Positions 59,093 to 64,000 of a stretch of 64,000 nt of DNA are shown here, in pieces. Below the pieces are notes generated by a model. The model searched no databases, had not been told where the DNA came from, and worked only from the letters and a program-made list of their open reading frames with translations. Origin of the DNA: Synechococcus sp. CBW1107 (GTDB taxonomy: Bacteria; Cyanobacteriota; Cyanobacteriia; PCC-6307; Cyanobiaceae); NCBI RefSeq assembly GCF_015841355.1, contig NZ_CP064908.1, positions 1,054,001 through 1,118,000 of the forward strand, written 5' to 3'. Positions within the stretch are counted from its first letter, which is position 1. Each line of letters opens with the position of its first letter. Both the position numbers and the translations under genes were made by a program.

Positions 59093-59108
59093 ATCAACTA
59101 GTGTTGAT
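59093..59108. promoter_or_regulatory. Putative ArsR operator between GAPDH-arsJ and arsR-acr3
   Basis: ATCAACTAGTGTTGAT, that is ATCAA-N6-TTGAT with 6-bp perfect arms, in the 68-base divergent gap. The word ATCAAN6TTGAT is the type of dyad bound by SmtB/ArsR repressors. A second copy is at 60676-60691. Binding is inferred. Confidence 0.7.
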
Positions 59109-59129
59109 GTGAAATGTGATCCTGATGAC

Positions 59130-59450
59130 ATGGGCGTGGCCAGTCCTCCGATTCAGGCTGATCAGGCCCGAGTTCTGCTCAAGGCCCTCGCCGAACCACT
59201 GCGCCTTCAGGTGATCGAGGCCCTCAGCGGCGGCGAGCGCTGCGTCTGCGATCTCACCGCCGATCTGGGTCTGGCCCAGTCGAAGCTGTCCTTTCACCTC
59301 AAGGTGCTCAAGGAGGCCGGGCTGCTGACCGATCGGCAGGAGGGCCGCTGGACCTACTACCGCCTGCGCCCCGAGGCGATCGACCAGCTGCGCGGTTGGT
59401 TAGCTGAACTCTCCAGCCTCTGCCAGACCCCCGCCTCCCCCTGCACCTGA
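59130..59450 (+). CDS. arsR: ArsR/SmtB-family arsenic-responsive repressor
   Basis: Winged-helix repressor of about 106 residues: DQARVLLKALAEPLRLQVIEAL, then the ERCVCDLTADLG segment with Cys38 and Cys40 in the alpha-3 ELCVCDL-type As(III)-binding motif, the recognition helix SKLSFHLKVLKEAGLLTDRQEGRWTYYRL, and a C-terminal helix. A third Cys (SLCQTP) and C-terminal SPC could complete the site. As(III) binding should release the operator. Start: ATG 59130 (a GTG at 59109 is also in frame, but would place the operator at -1). Followed by acr3 after 3 bases. Confidence 0.92.
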   Translation: MGVASPPIQADQARVLLKALAEPLRLQVIEALSGGERCVCDLTADLGLAQSKLSFHLKVLKEAGLLTDRQEGRWTYYRLRPEAIDQLRGWLAELSSLCQTPASPCT

Positions 59451-59453
59451 ACC

Positions 59454-60473
59454 ATGGGAATCTTCGAGCGATGGCTGAGTCTGTGGGTCGCCCTGGCGAT
59501 CGCCGCGGGAATCGTGCTGGGGCAGCTGCTGCCAGGGGTCTTCGCCAACCTGGCAGGCCTTGAGGTGGCCCGCATCAATCTCGTGATCGCGGTGCTGATC
59601 TGGTTGATGATCTACCCGATGATGCTGGGGGTGGATTTCTCCGCCGTTCGTCGGATCCGCGGACAGCCGCAGGCTCTGATCGTCACCATGGCGATGAACT
59701 GGCTGGTGAAGCCGTTCACCATGACGCTGCTGGCCTGGTGGTTCATCCGTGGCCTCTATGGGTCCTGGATCCAGGCCGAACTGGGAGACCAGCTGGTGGC
59801 CGGCATGATCCTGCTCGGTGTGGCTCCTTGCACCGCCATGGTGTTCGTCTGGAGCCACCTCTGCCGCGGCAACCCCACCTACACCGTGGTGCAGGTGGCG
59901 GCCAATGATCTGGTGATGGTGCTGGCCTATGCCCCGATCGCTGGTCTTCTGCTGGGTGTCAGCAAGGTGGCGGTTCCCTGGGACACCCTGCAGTTGTCGG
60001 TGGCGTTGTTCGTGGTGATTCCGCTGGTGGCCAGCTGGCTCACCCGGCGCTGGATCAACAGCGAGCGGGCTATCGCGCTGATCGAGGCGCGCCTGAAGCC
60101 GTGGTCGATCGTGGGACTGCTGGCCACAGTTGCGCTGCTGTTCGGCTTCCAATCCGGCACGATCCTGGCGAGCCCGGCGCTGATCATGCTGGTGGCGATC
60201 CCCCTGATCCTGCAGACGGTGCTGATCTTTGCCCTCACCGCTCTGTGGATGCGCCAGTGGCGCCAACCCCATGACCTGGCCGCTCCAGGTGCCCTGGTGG
60301 GGGCCTCCAACTTCTTCGAGCTGGCGGTGGCGGTGGCGATCAGCCTGTTCGGGGTGCGCTCCGGTGCCGCGCTCGCCACCGTGGTGGGAGTGCTGGTGGA
60401 GGTGCCGGTGATGCTGGCTCTCGTGGCGATCGCCAACCGCAGCCGCTGGCTGTTTCCCTATCGGGCCACCTGA
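59454..60473 (+). CDS. acr3: Arsenite efflux transporter ACR3
   Basis: 339 residues, ten predicted helices, with the ACR3 fingerprints: MIYPMMLGVDFSAVRRI, the invariant Cys126 in MILLGVAPCTAMVFVWSHL, and the Glu in GASNFFELAVAVAIS. It expels As(III) with the proton motive force. arsR lies 3 bases upstream (cotranscribed). The nomenclature arsB is sometimes used for it, but the sequence is ACR3, not the ArsB family. Confidence 0.95.
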   Translation: MGIFERWLSLWVALAIAAGIVLGQLLPGVFANLAGLEVARINLVIAVLIWLMIYPMMLGVDFSAVRRIRGQPQALIVTMAMNWLVKPFTMTLLAWWFIRGLYGSWIQAELGDQLVAGMILLGVAPCTAMVFVWSHLCRGNPTYTVVQVAANDLVMVLAYAPIAGLLLGVSKVAVPWDTLQLSVALFVVIPLVASWLTRRWINSERAIALIEARLKPWSIVGLLATVALLFGFQSGTILASPALIMLVAIPLILQTVLIFALTALWMRQWRQPHDLAAPGALVGASNFFELAVAVAISLFGVRSGAALATVVGVLVEVPVMLALVAIANRSRWLFPYRAT

Positions 60474-60675
60474 TCACAGCTGATGCCGGCTTCCGGTTCC
60501 AGCTGCTGGGTGGCTTGCTGTACACCCAGCCTTCGCAGGCTTCGGCACCTCAAGGTGCAGTGGTTCGTCGTCGATCACGCCCTGACGGCGGCGGCTCACT
60601 AGCCACGATGGTGGTGCGCTCCGGCAACGCCTTCTGACCACAACAAATGGCGCTGCCATAACCGACCATTAATCC

Positions 60676-60691
60676 ATCAACCCGCATTGAT
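60676..60691. promoter_or_regulatory. Second ArsR-type operator, upstream of the PstS-like gene
   Basis: ATCAACCCGCATTGAT: again ATCAA-N6-TTGAT, with arms extended to 7 bp (CCATCAA/TTGATGG), 32 bases before the ATG at 60724. It matches the arsR/GAPDH operator and suggests that the binding-protein gene belongs to the ArsR regulon. The 200 bases between acr3 and this site show no gene. No clear Pho box (repeated CTTAACCT) was found. Confidence 0.65.
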
Positions 60692-60723
60692 GGGTCAAAG
60701 TCATGCCGTTGGACAAGGTATGC

Positions 60724-61770
60724 ATGTCTCGCTCCTTCAGGCTCAGCCTGGCCTTGGTGGCCGCGCTCGTTATCCCCGGTGTTAGCGGAGCCGCTACCGC
60801 CCAGCCGGCCTCCACCCGGCCGATGCCGATTCGCATCAGTGGCTCCAGCACCGTGTATCCGATCGTGCTGACGGGCATCGGCGCCTTCCGCCAGACGGCG
60901 GCCGGCAAGGGCGTCAGCATCAGTCTCAAGGAGACGGGCAGCACAGCAGGTTTCCGGGATCTCTGCAGCGGCCGGGTGGAGATCAGCAATGCTTCGAGGC
61001 CCATCAACACCAGCGAACTCAAAGCCTGTGCCGCCAAAGGGATCCGCTTCATTGAAGTGCCCCTTGCCTTCGATGCGCTCTCGGTGGTGGTCCACCCGGG
61101 CAACACCTGGGCCAACGCCATCAGCACCCAGCAGCTCTCCCTGCTCTGGAACCGCAACGCCCAGGGACGCATCAACCGCTGGATCCAGGTGAATACGGCC
61201 TGGCCGTCACGACCGATCAAGCTGTGCGGGGCGGGGAGCGACTCAGGCACTTTCGACTACTTCAACAAGGCCATCAATGGCGATGAGAACAACTCCCGCC
61301 GCGACTACACCGCCAGCGAGGATGACAATGTGGTGGTGAACTGTGTGGCCAGCAATCCCCAGGCCCTTGGCTATCTTGGTTATGGCTGGTTTCGCAGCAA
61401 CAGGGACCGGCTCAAGGCCTTGGCAGTGGTCAACCCGAAGGGGAAACCCGTGCTGCCCTCCAACCAGGCGGTGCTGGGAGGGCAGTACCAGCCCCTCTCC
61501 CGCCCCCTGTTCATCTATGTCAACGATCAGGCCCTGCGTGAACGTTCCGAGGTCCGCAGCTTCACCACCTTCCTGATCCGGAACGCCCCCCGACTAGTGG
61601 CCAAGGCCAACTACATTCCCCTGCCTGATTCAACCATTCGACTGGTGGAGACCAAGCTTTACCGGCATGTGCTCGGCACCTCCTTCGGCGGCGACCTACC
61701 GGTGGGGCTGACGATCAGCGAGGCCCTGCGGCGCAGCTTCGATCAGCACAAACGGCCAGAGTTCCGCTGA
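60724..61770 (+). CDS. PstS/SphX-type phosphate-binding protein
   Basis: 348 residues. The signal peptide (RSFRLSLALVAALVIPGVSGAATA) is followed by the PstS-like core: MPIRISGSSTVYPI (the SGSST anion loop), ETGSTAGFRDLCSG, ISNASRPIN, CGAGSDSGTFDYFNKAI (GSDSGT anion loop) and GYLGYGWF. This is the SphX/PstS type of cyanobacteria. No pstC, pstA or pstB follow. Its position after acr3, with an ArsR-type operator, makes it likely to bind phosphate (or arsenate) under arsenic stress. I start at the ATG at 60724; the ATG at 60703 would add seven residues. Confidence 0.88.
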   Translation: MSRSFRLSLALVAALVIPGVSGAATAQPASTRPMPIRISGSSTVYPIVLTGIGAFRQTAAGKGVSISLKETGSTAGFRDLCSGRVEISNASRPINTSELKACAAKGIRFIEVPLAFDALSVVVHPGNTWANAISTQQLSLLWNRNAQGRINRWIQVNTAWPSRPIKLCGAGSDSGTFDYFNKAINGDENNSRRDYTASEDDNVVVNCVASNPQALGYLGYGWFRSNRDRLKALAVVNPKGKPVLPSNQAVLGGQYQPLSRPLFIYVNDQALRERSEVRSFTTFLIRNAPRLVAKANYIPLPDSTIRLVETKLYRHVLGTSFGGDLPVGLTISEALRRSFDQHKRPEFR

Positions 61771-62181
61771 CAGGGATGCTCAGACCGCTCTCCACTCACC
61801 CCAGCTGCTGATCCAAGCTAAAATTCTGCGCCTGGAAACAAGCCCATCAACTTGCTGGCGATATCGAGTAACACGCTGACACCTAATCATTCAATGCTGG
61901 CGATCAAAGACAGAGCCAGGATCTTCGTGAACCGTGAACCCCGATCAACACTCTCAGACAGCCCGGAACCAAGCGAAAAAACTCTCGACGAGACGAGAAG
62001 TAACTGTCCAGGCGCTCTTCGCGACGGAAAGGAATCAATGCCCAGAGCAACCATGAACTGTAGAAGCCCGAAAACCGTATGGAGATGGCCATGGGTGATA
62101 GTTTTGACCGAAAACGAAGTTTCGCCCTGAACCCTGGCTTTGCCCAACGCCGCCGGCAGAAGCACTTACTGGGGACATCCT
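61771..62181. other. Intergenic region without a recognised feature
   Basis: 411 bases between the PstS-like gene and the convergent histidine kinase, somewhat richer in A+T than the genes. A 92-residue minus-strand frame at 61887-62165 starts MLLPAALGKARVQGETSFSVK but shows no recognisable domain, so I do not call it. No clear terminator, tRNA or repeat was seen. It may be decayed sequence. Confidence 0.4.
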
Positions 62182-63333
62182 TTACACCCCCTTCGGCAGC
62201 ACCAGCTCAATCACGGCGCCGCCGTCGGGATGGTTGCGCGCCTGCACCCGGCCGCCATGGGTGAGGGCGATCTGCTGCACGATCGCCAGGCCCAGGCCAC
62301 TGCCGGACTGGTGGCTGCGCACCCGCGACGGGTCGCCCCGGTAGAAGCGCTCGAACAGATGGGCCAGATCGTGCTGGCTCAGACCAGGTCCGTGGTCGCG
62401 CACCTCCAGCTCCCACCAGAGGCCGCTGCTGCCCACACTCAGCTCCACCACCCCACCGTCGGGGCTGTAGCGCAAGGCATTCTCGAACAGATTGAGCAGG
62501 GCGCGGTGCAACCGTGAGGCATCGGCCCAGAGCAGGCTGGGCTGGCGCTGACCGGTCACCAGCCTGACGCCGCGGCTCTCGGCGAGGGGCCTGAGGCTGC
62601 TCCAGGCTTCATCAGCGAGCTCCCAGAGGTCAAGCACCTCATACCGGCGCTCATCGTGCGGGAGGCTGTTCTCCAGTCGGGAGAGCTCCAGCAGATCTCC
62701 CACCAGCTCCTGAAGCCGTTTCAGTTCGCGCTGCAGACGCTCCACCAGCACTGCACTGCCAGCTCCGCTGCCGCCGCCCGCTCTGTCAGCCTCCAGCGCC
62801 AGCCGCTCCCCCACCAGCATCAGTGCCGTGAGGGGAGTCTTGAGCTCGTGGGCCACGTCACTCACCCAGCGGCTCTGCTGATCGAGCTGGGATTCCAGTG
62901 ATCGCCGGCTGTTGATCCAGAGCGCCACCCAGCCCTCACCCCCTGCCAGCAGCACGGCCTCGAGCGGTTCATTGCCCTGCCACCACTCCAGCCGCTGGGG
63001 CCTGCCCCGCCGGCCCACCAGCCGGATCGCCTCCTCGAGATCCGGCTGCCGAATCACGGCGCGCAGGGGCTCCCCCCGCACCAGCCGGTCGGCAGGCAGT
63101 TGAAGCAGGCGTTCCGCCCGGGGGTTGATGGCCTGAATCCGCTGCTGCCCATCGAGCACCAGCCAGCCCTGGGGTGCACCCTCCAGCCAGGCCAGCAACT
63201 GCAGCCGCCCAAGCCCACCCAACGTCCGGGCCCTGGAACCATCGGCCGCCGCCAGCCCCAGCCGCCGGTTCCGGCGAAGGGTGATGGCCCAGCCAAGCCA
63301 CACACCCAGGCCAAGGGCCAGCAACAGCGTCAT
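62182..63333 (-). CDS. Sensor histidine kinase, PhoR/SphS-like
   Basis: 383 residues: an N-terminal membrane helix (LLLALGLGVWLGWAITL), a PAS-like segment (LLAWLEGAPQGWLVLDGQQRIQAINPRAERLLQLP), then DHp with the phospho-acceptor His in VSDVAHELKTPLTALMLVGERL, and the HATPase boxes N (LFENALRYSPDGG), G1 (DHGPGLS), F (LFERFYRG) and G2 (SGSGLGLAIV). The single-helix plus PAS layout is that of PhoR/SphS, which senses phosphate through the Pst system. The partner regulator is directly upstream with 14 bases between. No PhoU gene lies nearby. It converges on the PstS-like gene. Confidence 0.88.
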   Translation of the reverse strand: MTLLLALGLGVWLGWAITLRRNRRLGLAAADGSRARTLGGLGRLQLLAWLEGAPQGWLVLDGQQRIQAINPRAERLLQLPADRLVRGEPLRAVIRQPDLEEAIRLVGRRGRPQRLEWWQGNEPLEAVLLAGGEGWVALWINSRRSLESQLDQQSRWVSDVAHELKTPLTALMLVGERLALEADRAGGGSGAGSAVLVERLQRELKRLQELVGDLLELSRLENSLPHDERRYEVLDLWELADEAWSSLRPLAESRGVRLVTGQRQPSLLWADASRLHRALLNLFENALRYSPDGGVVELSVGSSGLWWELEVRDHGPGLSQHDLAHLFERFYRGDPSRVRSHQSGSGLGLAIVQQIALTHGGRVQARNHPDGGAVIELVLPKGV

Positions 63334-63347
63334 GGCATGGCCAGGGC

Positions 63348-64000
63348 TCAACCGAAGCGATAGCCGAAGCCCCGCTCCGTGAGGATGTGCTCAGGAGCGG
63401 AAGGATTGACCTCGAGCTTTTCGCGCAGCCAGCGGATGTGGACATCCACGGTCTTGGTGTCGACCACGTAGTCGGTGCCCCAGACCTGATCGATCAGCTG
63501 ATTCCGGCTCCAGACACGGCCGGGATTCTGCATGAAGAACTCCACCAGCCGGTATTCCTTCGGGGAGAGGTTCACCCTCTCTCCGTCACGGGTGACACGG
63601 AACTCATCGGGGTAGAGAGACAGATTGCCATGGTGGATGATCTGCCCGACCGGGAAGCGCTCGATCGTCTGCTGGCTCCGCCGCAACAGGGCGCGGCAAC
63701 GGGCCACGAGTTCACGCAGCCCGAACGGCTTGACCAGATAGTCGTCGGCACCGAGCTCCAGTCCCAGCACCCGGTCCGTTTCCGTGTCCCGTGCGCTGAC
63801 CATCAGGATCGGGGTCTGGGCATCACCGCGGCGCAGATGGCGGCAGACATCCAGACCACCGACCCCCGGCAGCATCAGATCCAGCAGCACCAGGTCGAAG
63901 CCGGCTGCCCCCTGGCGCTGGGAGGCATCAATCTGCTGAATGGCCTGACGGCCATCGGCGGCGCAGGCCACCTCGAAACCTTCCTGTCCCAGCGCCTCTT
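63348..64000 (-). CDS. Response regulator, PhoB/SphR-like (N-terminus beyond the window)
   Basis: The visible 217 residues begin EALGQEGFEVACAADGRQAI inside the receiver domain. They include the phosphorylated Asp in LVLLDLMLPGVGGLDVC, the conserved Lys in DDYLVKPFGLRELVAR, and then an OmpR/PhoB winged helix (LSPKEYRLVEFFMQNPGRVWSRNQLIDQVWGTDYVVDTKTVDVHIRWLREKLE) with the recognition segment. About 20-30 residues are missing at the start. With the kinase downstream, this is the likely phosphate regulon system controlling Pho boxes. Confidence 0.9.
   Translation of the reverse strand, partial: EALGQEGFEVACAADGRQAIQQIDASQRQGAAGFDLVLLDLMLPGVGGLDVCRHLRRGDAQTPILMVSARDTETDRVLGLELGADDYLVKPFGLRELVARCRALLRRSQQTIERFPVGQIIHHGNLSLYPDEFRVTRDGERVNLSPKEYRLVEFFMQNPGRVWSRNQLIDQVWGTDYVVDTKTVDVHIRWLREKLEVNPSAPEHILTERGFGYRFG

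Noticed and set aside
60474-60723. Pho box upstream of the PstS-like gene
   Set aside because: No tandem CTTAACCT-like repeats could be found; the only clear motif is the ArsR-type dyad.
61887-62165. 92-residue minus-strand frame in the intergenic gap
   Set aside because: No recognisable domain and no good start context; the region looks non-coding or decayed.

Overview
The window is a dense, GC-rich (roughly 65% by eye) cyanobacterial chromosome segment. It encodes D1 (psbA), PsbO, chlorophyll and carotenoid enzymes (ChlM, CrtR), a tocopherol/plastoquinone-type methyltransferase, ferredoxin-dependent glutamate synthase, LL-DAP aminotransferase (DapL), Ycf20, DUF1997 and DUF2555 proteins and an FtsH3-type protease. 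Protein sequence style and gene order (rpsL-rpsG-fusA-tuf-rpsJ; split sat and cysC) suggest a picocyanobacterium of the Synechococcus/Cyanobium group. Genes are tightly packed: several convergent pairs overlap at their 3' ends and many operon neighbours share 1-26 bases.

Layout. 0-12.6 kb: trpB, SUI1-like factor, cysC, an AI-2E permease, a GT39-like membrane protein, purE, nagA, chlM and the large gltS. 12.7-20 kb: an exported phosphodiester glycosidase-like protein, a HesB/IscA-like protein, then the str-type translation operon ending in rpsJ with a clear terminator. 20-31 kb: LON-domain protein coupled to the MPBQ/MSBQ methyltransferase, pheA, rnhB-rne, a large radical SAM/DUF2344 protein, dapL, clpS and a CPBP protease. 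31.4-38 kb: an accessory island (below). 38-56.7 kb: a B12-binding radical SAM protein, cofG, psbA (E130, D1:2 type), a BASS-type transporter, aroC, eda, ftsH, sat, psbO, coaBC, tRNA-Ala(CGC), ycf20, pyrB, a 3-methyladenine glycosylase, several small conserved proteins, gatC and crtR. 56.8-61.8 kb: an arsenic island (arsJ, its GAPDH partner, arsR, acr3 and a PstS-like binding protein). 62.2-64 kb: a PhoR/SphS-PhoB/SphR-type two-component pair, cut by the window edge.

The most unusual region is 31.4-38 kb. Two small genes (37097-37303 + and 37532-37795 -) encode related Asn-rich peptides, each with an 18-residue leader ending in Gly-Gly, the hallmark of cargo for C39-peptidase ABC exporters. 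Next to them lies such an exporter, broken by two apparently identical 1600-bp IS256-family elements in inverted orientation. The second copy has an exact 8-bp target duplication (TCGGCCCC), and removing it in silico restores the C39 reading frame. The first copy has no target duplication and joins the early transmembrane region of the exporter to a HlyD adaptor gene, so the rest of the exporter (including its ATPase domain) and the native HlyD N-terminus appear to have been deleted. The HlyD reading frame now starts inside the IS. This looks like a recently wrecked secretion system for an unfamiliar peptide family.

In the arsenic island, the motif ATCAA-N6-TTGAT occurs upstream of arsR/GAPDH-arsJ and again just upstream of the PstS-like gene, suggesting that ArsR controls both As(III) efflux (Acr3), arsenate detoxification by 1-arseno-3-phosphoglycerate (GAPDH + ArsJ) and a phosphate/arsenate-binding protein, next to the phosphate-sensing two-component genes.
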